From NCBI GenBank assembly GCA_014377395.1, contig JACMPS010000318.1, forward strand, positions 1 through 5,882: a stretch of DNA of 5,882 bases, given 5' to 3'. Position numbers and translations under genes: made by a program. Source of the stretch: Chthonomonadaceae bacterium (lineage in GTDB: Bacteria; Armatimonadota; Chthonomonadetes; Chthonomonadales; Chthonomonadaceae). The stretch's first letter is position 1. Every line of letters begins with the position of its first letter. The notes below the pieces were generated by a model that did not search any database, was not told the DNA's origin, and worked only from the letters and a program-made list of their open reading frames with translations. Shown piece by piece: positions 1 through 5,635 of the stretch.

Positions 1-393
1 GATGGCACAATTGATTGCATTGTCACCGATCACGCGCCTCACGCAAACTATGAAAAGGAAGTTGAGTTTGATGCGGCTCCCTTCGGAATTTTAGGGCTGG
101 AGACTTCGTTTCCGCTTGTTTACACCACGCTCGTGAAACCGGGAATTCTTTCGCTTTCCGACGCCATTGCGAAAATGACCGTGAAAGCCGCCGAAGTCCT
201 GAATTTGCCGGACAACATCGGAACCCTAAAGACGGGCGCACCCGCCGATGTCGCCGTCTTCGATCTTGAAAAGATGTGGACGATTGACCGTGACGCCGTG
301 CAATCCAAATCGCAGAACACGCCGTTTCACGGGTGGGAAGTGCAGGGCAAAGCGGAGTTCACGATAGTAGCTGGAAGAGTCATACGATTGTAA
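1..393 (+). CDS. pyrC: Dihydroorotase, C-terminal part (5' end outside window)
   Basis: Dihydroorotase interconverts N-carbamoyl-L-aspartate and dihydroorotate, the third step of cytoplasmic de novo pyrimidine synthesis. The open frame enters at base 1 and gives 130 residues ending at TAA 391-393; the family is usually about 420-430 residues, so roughly 300 are missing upstream. Visible landmarks are TDHAPH at residues 9-14, whose Asp10 matches the conserved metal-site/catalytic aspartate of the amidohydrolase fold; FGILGLET at 28-35, the usual FGI-G-ET block; GAPADVAVFD at 79-88, the return to the small beta-sandwich domain; and SQNTPFHGW at 104-112 followed by the TIVAGRVI ending, which is typical of the bacterial type I enzyme. 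These blocks separate it from hydantoinases and allantoinases, although a catalytically dead PyrC-like partner of aspartate transcarbamoylase cannot be excluded, because the HxH metal motif lies outside the window. carA lies 2.3 kb downstream on the same strand, which supports a pyrimidine role. Confidence 0.9.
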   Translation, partial: DGTIDCIVTDHAPHANYEKEVEFDAAPFGILGLETSFPLVYTTLVKPGILSLSDAIAKMTVKAAEVLNLPDNIGTLKTGAPADVAVFDLEKMWTIDRDAVQSKSQNTPFHGWEVQGKAEFTIVAGRVIRL

Positions 394-425
394 ACCACCC
401 GCCTGTCTTGGAATAACAAAAAGAT

Positions 426-480
426 CACAGAGGCACAGAGAAATACGGGAGAGATAATCTCACACCAAGACGCTGAGAGA
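426..480. repeat. Degenerate CACAGAG-type intergenic repeat
   Basis: Two adjacent 8-mers, CACAGAGG and CACAGAGA, lie at 426-441, followed at 463-480 by CACCAAGACGCTGAGAGA. I recall similar strings (cacagaggcacagagaa, caccaagacgc) as dispersed intergenic sequences in several environmental phyla, but this is memory, not a search result. Only one degenerate copy is visible in this window, so it is called from the internal duplication and that resemblance. No coding frame of interest covers it. Confidence 0.35.
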
Positions 481-513
481 AAAGGGAGAATATTGAGAAA
501 TTGGTGTGTTTGC

Positions 514-566
514 CGCAGGAATGAATTCCGCGCTAGAGGCGAGTACGCCCCGTGTCCTTCGGACAC
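514..566. repeat. Solo three-hairpin REP-like palindromic element (copy A)
   Basis: This 53-bp stretch is nearly identical to the two copies that flank the transposase gene at 5111-5164 and, inverted, at 5636-5688. It contains three successive palindromes. The first is CGCaGGAATgaATTCCGCG (514-532), an 8-bp stem with one bulged A. The second is a short GGCG...CGCC stem. The third is GTGTCCttcGGACAC (552-566), a perfect 6-bp stem with a 3-nt loop. Differences from the other copies fall in the linker after hairpin 1 and in the loop of hairpin 2, leaving the stems intact. No transposase gene is next to it, so it is best read as a non-autonomous, dispersed REP-like unit mobilised in trans. Confidence 0.8.
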
Positions 567-693
567 CAAACTCGTGTTGAGCGCATTTGTATTGGCTCCC
601 CTCTCCCGGTTTTTCGGGGGAGTGTAAGTGAACAGGATCACGGTGGGGGCGAAAAAGATGATCTCCTGCTCAATACTTAACACTTTCCTCTGA

Positions 694-786
694 GTGACTA
701 CGGATAGAGGAGGCGCAACAGAAGCACAACTCAACGAGGTTCGCGCTGTTTTTCACGGTGGAACCCGAATGACACCGACGATTTGA
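694..786 (+). pseudogene. Possible C-terminal remnant of an amidohydrolase-like gene
   Basis: A short frame between stop codons encodes about 30 residues ending in LNEVRAVFHGGTRMTPTI before TGA 784-786. The pattern VR-AVF-x-GG-x-R resembles the last strand of amidohydrolase proteins, which commonly end in a V-F-x-GG-x-x-V motif. The intact amidohydrolase downstream has FERVRVEATFVGGEQR in the equivalent place. It lies in the same reading frame as that gene but is cut off by two stops (784-786 and 793-795). Nothing upstream of 693 looks coding in this frame. It could be the tail of a deleted paralogue or simply chance; the match is short. Confidence 0.25.
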
Positions 787-822
787 AAAACCTGATCACT
801 CTGGGACAACTGGAAAACAAAC

Positions 823-2454
823 ATGAGTAAGCCAATTTTGATTGTCCACAACGCGCATATCCTCACGATGGGCGATGTGGAAACCGCCGAAGCCTTCGCC
901 GTTGACAGTGAGGGGCGACTGATTGCCGTCGGCAAAAACAGCGACGTGCTGAACCTAAACACGGCGGGTGTGAAAACGCTCGATCTGAACGGCAAAACCG
1001 TACTGCCCGGTTTTTTCGATTGTCACCTTCACTTGGGCTGGCTCGGTGACAACCTCGGTCATGTGGATGTATCGGCGGACAAAGTGAAGACGAAAGACGA
1101 CATTTTGCGTTTGCTGAAAGCGCGACTCGAAGAGCGTCCCAACTCCGAAATCGTACAGGGAAGCGGTTACGATCAAAACAGATTACCGGGCGGATTGCAC
1201 CTCACGAGGCAAGAACTCGACACCGTTTCAGCCGACATTCCGGTGCGCGTCATTCACACTTCGGGACACGCGGCGGTTGTCAACACACTCGCCCTGCAAA
1301 AACTCGGCTACTGGACGGCGGACAATCCAACCGGCGGCGAAATCGTGCGAGACGAAAAGGGAGAACCAACAGGCGTTCTTCTTGAAACCGCCTCGTGGGA
1401 GAATTTAGACCGACTCTCTCCGCCTTCAACCGTGCCGGAATTTATTGATTCACTCGGTAGGGCAAGCGATTATTTGCTGTCACGCGGCATTACTTCCGCA
1501 AGCGACGCCAACACCACGACGTCGCAAATCGGAGCCTACGCCCAGGCCGCCGCACAGAAGAAACTGCGGGTTCGCACGAATCTCATGGTCAGTTGGAGCG
1601 AGATCATGCGCGGTCTCAGGGATCGAAGCGGTGTCCCTACCCCCGACTCGATGCAACCGAGGGAATCCGGCGTGACCTGGCATGAGGTTCATGTAGGGCA
1701 GGCGAAACTCTTTTCCGATGGAGCGTTGACAACCCGTACCGCATGGCTGACGCAACCCTTTGCAGGGACTACTGACGCTTACGGAATTCCGATTCACGAT
1801 ACCGAAGAACTGGAAGACTTTATCCTTGAGGCACATCTTGCGGGCTGGCAGATCGCTACTCATGCGATTGGCGACAAGGCGATTGACACAGTGCTTCACG
1901 CCTACGCCGAAGCACAAAAACAAAAGCCGCGCTTTCGTCCCGGACACCGAATCGAACACGCGATGCTTCTTGATGATGACTTAATCTCACGGTTTCGGCG
2001 TCAACTTGTCTGGTCTATCGGGCAACCGGAATTTATCGCTCGTTTGGGTGATGCCTACCTGACCGCTCTCGGCGAAGAGCGAGCGAACCGTCTTTCTCCT
2101 TATGCCACACTGGAAAATCAAAACGTGGCGCAAGCGTTTTCGTCGGATTGTCCTGTGGTTCCGGGCGCACCTCTTGACGGAATCCGCGCCGCACTTTTGC
2201 GAAAGACGCCTTCCGGCTATATCCTGAACAAAAGCGAATGTGTCTCAATTGAAACCGCCCTTTACAATTACACCACCTCTCCCGCCTACGCCACGCAAAC
2301 CGACCGAGACCGGGGAACTCTGGAAACGGGCAAGCTCGCGGACTTCGTGATCCTGAGCGAGAACCCGCGAGAAGTCCCGGCGGAAGAGTTCGAGCGCGTG
2401 AGAGTGGAAGCAACATTTGTCGGTGGGGAACAGCGATACGGAGATACGGTCTGA
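823..2454 (+). CDS. YtcJ-type metal-dependent amidohydrolase (Amidohydro_3 / COG1574 family)
   Basis: The 543-residue product belongs by motif order to the YtcJ/N-substituted formamide deformylase branch of the amidohydrolase superfamily, cytoplasmic-type enzymes that hydrolyse C-N bonds; the substrate here is unknown. Visible landmarks are the metal-binding DCHLH at residues 66-70 (His68, His70) after LPGFF; HTSGHAAVVN at 145-154; KLFSDGALTTRTAWL at 295-309, with Lys295 at the position often discussed as a metal-bridging lysine; THAIGDKA at 346-353 (His347); HRIEHA at 375-380 (His379); SSDCPV at 440-445 (Asp442, where relatives usually have SDAP or SDWP); and LADFVIL at 505-511, returning to the N-terminal beta-sandwich. 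No signal peptide or membrane segment is seen. ATG 823 is the first start after in-frame stops at 784 and 793; only a weak TGGAAA precedes it. It sits between pyrC and carA, with repeat-bearing gaps on both sides, so a pyrimidine role is not implied by the sequence. Confidence 0.88.
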   Translation: MSKPILIVHNAHILTMGDVETAEAFAVDSEGRLIAVGKNSDVLNLNTAGVKTLDLNGKTVLPGFFDCHLHLGWLGDNLGHVDVSADKVKTKDDILRLLKARLEERPNSEIVQGSGYDQNRLPGGLHLTRQELDTVSADIPVRVIHTSGHAAVVNTLALQKLGYWTADNPTGGEIVRDEKGEPTGVLLETASWENLDRLSPPSTVPEFIDSLGRASDYLLSRGITSASDANTTTSQIGAYAQAAAQKKLRVRTNLMVSWSEIMRGLRDRSGVPTPDSMQPRESGVTWHEVHVGQAKLFSDGALTTRTAWLTQPFAGTTDAYGIPIHDTEELEDFILEAHLAGWQIATHAIGDKAIDTVLHAYAEAQKQKPRFRPGHRIEHAMLLDDDLISRFRRQLVWSIGQPEFIARLGDAYLTALGEERANRLSPYATLENQNVAQAFSSDCPVVPGAPLDGIRAALLRKTPSGYILNKSECVSIETALYNYTTSPAYATQTDRDRGTLETGKLADFVILSENPREVPAEEFERVRVEATFVGGEQRYGDTV

Positions 2455-2473
2455 TCCACAGATGAACACCGAT
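2454..2473 (+). repeat. Intergenic 20-bp repeat, left arm of inverted pair
   Basis: The 20 bp starting at the last base of the amidohydrolase stop codon (ATCCACAGAT... reading on to ...ACACCGAT) match the reverse complement of 2658-2677 at 18 of 20 positions. Sequences like CCACAGATGAACACCGATG are familiar to me as dispersed intergenic repeats in Acidobacteriota and other environmental bacteria; that resemblance is from memory. Confidence 0.5.
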
Positions 2474-2597
2474 GGTAGGGATTAAAAGACACAATGCGGG
2501 GCAAATCAAAAGAGAAGAAAACGGGAAACCAAAACTGACAGAATGGAAAAAGCCCTGTAGACACTTGCAATGATCCTCAATTTTGGTGCGTTTAGTC

Positions 2598-2626
2598 TTG
2601 ATTACAAGCGGGTTGTTCTCTAATTT
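2598..2626 (+). promoter_or_regulatory. Weak candidate sigma-70 promoter upstream of carA
   Basis: TTGATT (2598-2603) is followed after 17 bp by TAATTT (2621-2626) in the only markedly AT-rich stretch of the gap before carA. Four of six bases match the -35 consensus, but the -10 match is poor. It would leave a leader of about 65 nt before ATG 2699. The organism's promoter consensus is unknown, so this is only a placeholder for where carA transcription may start. Confidence 0.18.
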
Positions 2627-2657
2627 TTGTTTTAATTTTGCATTTTAATCTGTGTCA

Positions 2658-2677
2658 ATCGGTGTTAATCTTTGGAT
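2658..2677 (-). repeat. Intergenic 20-bp repeat, right arm of inverted pair
   Basis: This is the inverted counterpart of 2454-2473 (18/20 identity over ATCGGTGTTAATCTTTGGAT). It ends 21 bp before the carA start and supplies the in-frame TTG codon at 2672 that could be mistaken for an upstream start. The arm is embedded in a longer run, TTAATCTGTG...GGTGTTAATC, which itself contains a repeated TTAATCT. Confidence 0.5.
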
Positions 2678-2698
2678 AAAAATCCGAATGGGAGTGTT

Positions 2699-3817
2699 AT
2701 GAAGGCGATACTGGCATTAGAAGACGGGACAATTTTCGAGGGGGAGACGCTCGGTGCAGTCGGAAAGACGCACGGCGAAGTGGTCTTCAACACAGGCATG
2801 ACGGGCTATCAGGAAATCCTGACAGACCCTTCGTATGCCGGACAGATTGTCACGCTCACTTACCCGCTTATCGGGAATTACGGCATCAATGAGGCGGATT
2901 TCGAGTCGCGGAAGGTGCAAGTCGAAGGCTTTATCGTGCGGGAGGCGGCGGAAATTCCGTCGAACTGGCGTTCGCAGAAAAGTCTCGGTAAGTTTCTGGA
3001 GGAGCGAAATATCGTTGCGATTCAGGGGATAGACACCCGCGCCCTCACCAAGATTTTGCGTCAGCGTGGCGTGATGATGGGAGCAATCTCGACGGAACTC
3101 ACCTCGACAGAACTGCTGGCGACCCTGCATGACGGTTCGCATTACAGCGACAGCGATTACGTGCGTTCCGTGACAACTCCTACTGCCTACAAGTGGCTTC
3201 CAGACGGAACAGCTCCTGTTTCGCTCGATACGCCGACCCCTGAGAATGCTTCTCTTCGCGTCTCGCTCTTGGATTGCGGGGTGAAGTACAATATCTTGCG
3301 CTCACTGGCAAATCTCGGTTGCGAAGTAACGGTTTATCCCTGCGACACAAACGCGAAAGACCTGCTCCTCACCGATCCTGACGGCATTATGTTGTCACCA
3401 GGCCCCGGCGATCCTGAGAATTACGGCTATCTTGTGGAGACGGTACGCGAACTCTCCGAAAGCGGAAAGCCTGTTCTCGGTGTGTGCCTCGGCAATCAGT
3501 TGCTTGGTTGTGCGTTCGGATCGAAGACGTATAAGTTGAAGTTCGGGCATCGCGGCTCCAATCACCCCGTCAAAGATTTGTCAACCGGGCGCGTCTCGAT
3601 CACGTCTCAAAATCATGGGTATGCGATTGACGGCGACCTGCTGAAAGACGGCATGGAGGTGGCGCACGTCAACCTCAATGATGGCACGGTTGAAGGATTG
3701 CGGCATCGTGAATTACCGATCTTTTCGATCCAGTATCACCCGGAAGCGTCGCCGGGCCCTATGGACAGCGCGTATTTTTTTGGTGAATTTATCGAGCTGA
3801 TGGAGGCTCGGAAATGA
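2699..3817 (+). CDS. carA: Carbamoyl-phosphate synthase small (glutamine amidotransferase) subunit
   Basis: CarA hydrolyses glutamine and channels ammonia to CarB, which makes carbamoyl phosphate for pyrimidines and arginine in the cytoplasm. The start at ATG 2699 is preceded by GGGAG (2690-2694) at good spacing and gives 372 residues, normal for the family; an in-frame TTG at 2672 lies inside a repeat and is not favoured. The N-terminal CPSase domain shows GEVVFNTGMTGYQEILTDPS (26-45), YPLIGNYG (55-62) and IQGIDTRALTK (108-118). The class I amidotransferase domain shows LLDCGVKYNI (190-199), LSPGPGDPE (232-240), GVCLGNQ (261-267) with nucleophile Cys263, ITSQNHGYA (301-309), and IQYHPEASPGP (344-354) with His347 and Glu349 completing the triad. 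The CLGNQ motif has Asn266 where most CarA proteins have His. carB is not adjacent; the gene instead overlaps lepB by 4 bp. Confidence 0.97.
   Translation: MKAILALEDGTIFEGETLGAVGKTHGEVVFNTGMTGYQEILTDPSYAGQIVTLTYPLIGNYGINEADFESRKVQVEGFIVREAAEIPSNWRSQKSLGKFLEERNIVAIQGIDTRALTKILRQRGVMMGAISTELTSTELLATLHDGSHYSDSDYVRSVTTPTAYKWLPDGTAPVSLDTPTPENASLRVSLLDCGVKYNILRSLANLGCEVTVYPCDTNAKDLLLTDPDGIMLSPGPGDPENYGYLVETVRELSESGKPVLGVCLGNQLLGCAFGSKTYKLKFGHRGSNHPVKDLSTGRVSITSQNHGYAIDGDLLKDGMEVAHVNLNDGTVEGLRHRELPIFSIQYHPEASPGPMDSAYFFGEFIELMEARK
3802..3816 (+). promoter_or_regulatory. Shine-Dalgarno and ATGA coupling site for lepB
   Basis: GGAGG at 3802-3806 lies 7 nt before ATG 3814. The lepB start and the carA stop share ATGA (3814-3817), the classic arrangement for translational coupling. 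The ribosome binding site lies inside the last codons of carA, so lepB translation probably depends on ribosomes finishing carA. Confidence 0.75.
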
Positions 3818-4482
3818 TTGTCGGAAAGCACAAAGAGCAAGACCAAAAGCAACCCGGAGAGCGACTTTCGGGGTCACGCAGACGATTGATAAGGATAGTC
3901 ATTATGTTGCCTCTTTTGCTGATACTGCTTTCGATTATCGTTCTTTTCACGACGAACTTCATTCCCTCCGAGTCAATGGAGCCGAACTTAAAGCCGGGAG
4001 ATCACATTCTCACCCTGCGTAAATGGGCGGCTTATCCCTTTGGCAAGACGCCGAGCCGGGGGGATAGGGTGGTGTTCGTTCTTCCCGACAAAGTGTCGCA
4101 GAATACGCCTAATCCTGACCCAACGCTGATCCCCGGCGGACACCTCAAGGGGGAAATCCTGATCAAGCGGATCGTAGGATTGCCTGGCGACAAAGTACAA
4201 TTCTTTCAGAACCAATTTCGCCTGAATGGGCAAGTCGTGCAGGAGCCTTACGAGATCATCAAAGAGGATTTGGAAACGAGCGGAGGCTTTTTGTATGCGG
4301 TGGATAGTCCGTTTACCGTGCCGCCGGGTGAGTATTTCGTGATGGGCGACAACCGCAACAACTCCGATGATGGGCGGGTGTGGGGAACCTTAAAGCCGGA
4401 ATGGATCCTCGGACGCTATGTGCGAACGCTCTGGAACGAAGGCGCGAACGGGCGCAACTCCAAAAAGGCGAAGGGGGAGTAG
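3814..4482 (+). CDS. lepB: Signal peptidase I
   Basis: Type I signal peptidase cleaves signal peptides from exported preproteins at the outer face of the cytoplasmic membrane. The 222-residue product has a basic, charged N-terminus, then one hydrophobic segment at about residues 26-46. PSESMEP (51-57) gives Ser54 as the nucleophile and Ser52 at the position of the oxyanion-hole serine. GDRVVFVLP is at 83-91. ILIKRIVGLPGD (115-126) gives Lys118 as the general base, and FVMGDNRNNSDDGR (175-188) is the C-terminal conserved box, with Ser184, Asp186 and Arg188 in the places usually held by the S-x-D-x-R residues. One membrane segment and the short length fit the compact form of the family rather than the two-segment E. 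coli enzyme. It overlaps carA by 4 bp, and GAG-TAG ends it inside a G-rich run. Box E has Asn182 and Gly187 where Asp and Ser are commoner; the catalytic residues are intact. Confidence 0.95.
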   Translation: MIVGKHKEQDQKQPGERLSGSRRRLIRIVIMLPLLLILLSIIVLFTTNFIPSESMEPNLKPGDHILTLRKWAAYPFGKTPSRGDRVVFVLPDKVSQNTPNPDPTLIPGGHLKGEILIKRIVGLPGDKVQFFQNQFRLNGQVVQEPYEIIKEDLETSGGFLYAVDSPFTVPPGEYFVMGDNRNNSDDGRVWGTLKPEWILGRYVRTLWNEGANGRNSKKAKGE

Positions 4483-4512
4483 GGGCAGGGAATAGGTGAG
4501 AGGGAGTAGGGG
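4473..4512 (+). repeat. G-rich spacer with 11-bp direct repeat
   Basis: GGGAGTAGGGG occurs at 4475-4485, across the lepB stop codon, and again at 4502-4512. The stretch holds five G-tracts of three or more (4473-4477, 4482-4485, 4488-4490, 4502-4504, 4509-4512), so the + strand or its transcript could form a G-quadruplex, although one loop would be 11 nt long. It separates lepB from the pentapeptide-repeat gene. Confidence 0.5.
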
Positions 4513-4533
4513 TTAGAGACTTAGAGGTGCTTG

Positions 4534-5121
4534 ATGGCAGAATGGAACGAATCTGACAGAAGAGATTTACGTTACGCGGATTATCGTGGAGCCGACCTAA
4601 GAGGCAAGGAGTTTCGGAATACCGACTTGCGCCACGCCGATTTTAGAGAGGCAAACTTGGAAGGATGCGATTTCATCAATGCGCTCCTCGACGAAGCGAA
4701 TTTGTTTGGGGCAAACTTGATCAAGGTGAATTTGAGCGAGGCGAGCCTGATCAAAGCGGATTTAAGTTTTACAAACTTGTTTGATGCGAACTTAGGTGGG
4801 GCAACGTTGAGTGGGGCTAAATTAAATTTTGCGCTCTTCATTAAGGCGAACTTGAGTAAGGTGGACTTAAGCGGGATGGACTTGAGGGGAGCGCACTTGA
4901 GCGGGGCGAACTTGTCTGACGCAAAGTTGAGCGGGGCGAACTTTAGGCGGGTATTGGTTGATGACTCAAACCTGGATCAAGCCCTAACTATGTCTTCATC
5001 ATGGGTAGATGCAAGGTTTGAGGAAGATTCAGAGTTGTTGGAACGGATGAAGGAGAAATATCCAAAGGACTGGAAAGCCAAATGCTCCATTAAGTTCGAC
5101 GTTGTAGAGACGCAGGAATGA
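4534..5121 (+). CDS. Pentapeptide-repeat protein, 3' end replaced by mobile element
   Basis: The 195-residue product is built of A(D/N)LXX-type pentapeptides from about residue 14 to 150 (for example GADLRG, HADFRE, EANLFGANLI, SGANLSDAKLSGANF), which fold as a right-handed quadrilateral beta-helix. Such proteins have diverse or unknown roles; nothing here supports assigning quinolone resistance, and no signal peptide or membrane segment is seen. A short non-repeat tail follows (MSSSWVDARF... to ...KCSIKFDV, 153-190). ATG 4534 is preferred, with GAGG at 4524-4527; TTG 4531 is an in-frame alternative one codon earlier. The final codons and TGA 5119-5121 lie inside the left palindrome of the adjacent transposable element: CGCAGGAATGA from 5111 on is element sequence also present at 514-524. 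The present C-terminus is therefore secondary. Rejoining at the flanking GACGTTG repeat extends the frame to 5803 (225 residues in all). Confidence 0.88.
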   Translation: MAEWNESDRRDLRYADYRGADLRGKEFRNTDLRHADFREANLEGCDFINALLDEANLFGANLIKVNLSEASLIKADLSFTNLFDANLGGATLSGAKLNFALFIKANLSKVDLSGMDLRGAHLSGANLSDAKLSGANFRRVLVDDSNLDQALTMSSSWVDARFEEDSELLERMKEKYPKDWKAKCSIKFDVVETQE

Positions 5122-5164
5122 ATTCCGCGCTCGGAGGCGAGTACGCCCCGTGTCCTTCGGACAC
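5111..5164 (+). repeat. REP-like palindrome, left end of element (copy B)
   Basis: Three hairpins lie in series. Hairpin 1 is at 5111-5129 (CGCaGGAAT / ATTCCGCG, loop GA). Hairpin 2 is at 5136-5147 (GGCG agta CGCC). Hairpin 3 is at 5150-5164 (GTGTCC ttc GGACAC). Hairpin 1 contains the stop codon now used by the pentapeptide-repeat gene, with TGA at its tip. The copy differs from copy A only in the linker between hairpins 1 and 2. Confidence 0.9.
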
Positions 5165-5193
5165 AACACAAAGCAAAATGCCGTGAGGAATGG

Positions 5194-5625
5194 ATGCGGT
5201 ACAAGCACAACAAAGTCAGCGTCTATCTGCATTTCGTGTGGACAACCGAAGACCGTTTGCCCCTGATCACGCCCGACATCGAACGCGACTTGTACCGCTG
5301 TGTGCAGGAGATTTGCCTCACGCATCACTGCGAGGTTCTGGCAATCGGCGGGATGCCCGATCATGTTCATCTGCTACTGAAAATGTCGCCGACCATTTCG
5401 ATGGCAATGCTGATGAAAGAAGTCAAGGGCGGTTCGTCTCGGTTTGTGTCGGAGCGTCTGAAGCCGGGAGAATGGTTTCGGTGGCGGGCACACTACGGCG
5501 TGTTCAGCGTGACGCCGAAAGACCGGGAGCGCATCAGGCACTACGTCCAAAATCAGCCCGCTCATCATGCCGACCACGACTTGATCGAGTCGGCAGAGCA
5601 ATCCGAAATTGAGACTGACGGCTAA
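5194..5625 (+). CDS. tnpA: Y1 HUH (IS200-like / REP-associated) transposase
   Basis: The 143-residue protein has the full single-domain Y1 transposase layout. An N-terminal beta strand VSVYLHFVWTT (8-18) comes first. MPDHVHLLLK (54-63) supplies the metal-binding His57-x-His59 pair. KEVKGGSSRFV (75-85) is the region usually written as K-x-x-K-x-x-x-S, and Tyr117 in RHYVQNQPAHH (115-125) is the catalytic tyrosine, with Gln121 four residues later as in IS200/IS605 TnpA (Y-x-x-x-Q). Length is normal for the family, and all catalytic residues are present, so it is probably active. Such enzymes cut and join single-stranded DNA at hairpin-marked ends, here probably the flanking palindromes. ATG 5194 follows GAGGAA (5185-5190); an earlier ATG at 5178 runs into TGA after one codon. 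The acidic tail after residue 126 is not recognisable. Confidence 0.93.
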   Translation: MRYKHNKVSVYLHFVWTTEDRLPLITPDIERDLYRCVQEICLTHHCEVLAIGGMPDHVHLLLKMSPTISMAMLMKEVKGGSSRFVSERLKPGEWFRWRAHYGVFSVTPKDRERIRHYVQNQPAHHADHDLIESAEQSEIETDG

Positions 5626-5635
5626 TCAAAATGGT

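Noticed and set aside
596..622. CTCCC...GGGAG hairpin as a terminator after pyrC
   Set aside because: The stem is only about 5-6 bp with bulges, and no T-run follows on either strand.
327..734. 135-residue frame on the minus strand across the pyrC end and the gap
   Set aside because: It runs over the antisense of pyrC and of the palindromic unit, whose translation (SEGHGA...ARNSFLR) recurs wherever the unit lies. There is no start context or family resemblance.
1480..1959. 159-residue minus-strand frame within the amidohydrolase gene
   Set aside because: It is fully antisense to a well-supported gene, has Cys/Arg-rich composition and shows no recognisable motif.
2474..2657. PyrR-type attenuator or riboswitch upstream of carA
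   Set aside because: I searched the gap for an antiterminator/terminator pair with a T-run and for known aptamer cores; only AT-rich, unstructured sequence was seen.
2672..2698. TTG at 2672 as the carA start, adding nine residues
   Set aside because: It lies in the arm of an intergenic repeat, and the extra residues (DKNPNGSV) are not CarA-like. ATG 2699 has a GGGAG ribosome site and begins the conserved MKAILALEDG sequence.
4534..5121. Qnr/MfpA-type quinolone-protection protein
   Set aside because: The pentapeptide fold alone is shared by many unrelated proteins, and no Qnr-specific loops or spacing could be recognised.
5190..5612. 140-residue frame overlapping the transposase gene in another phase
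   Set aside because: It has low-complexity, Arg/Ser-rich composition, whereas the 5194-5625 frame has every catalytic motif of the Y1 family.
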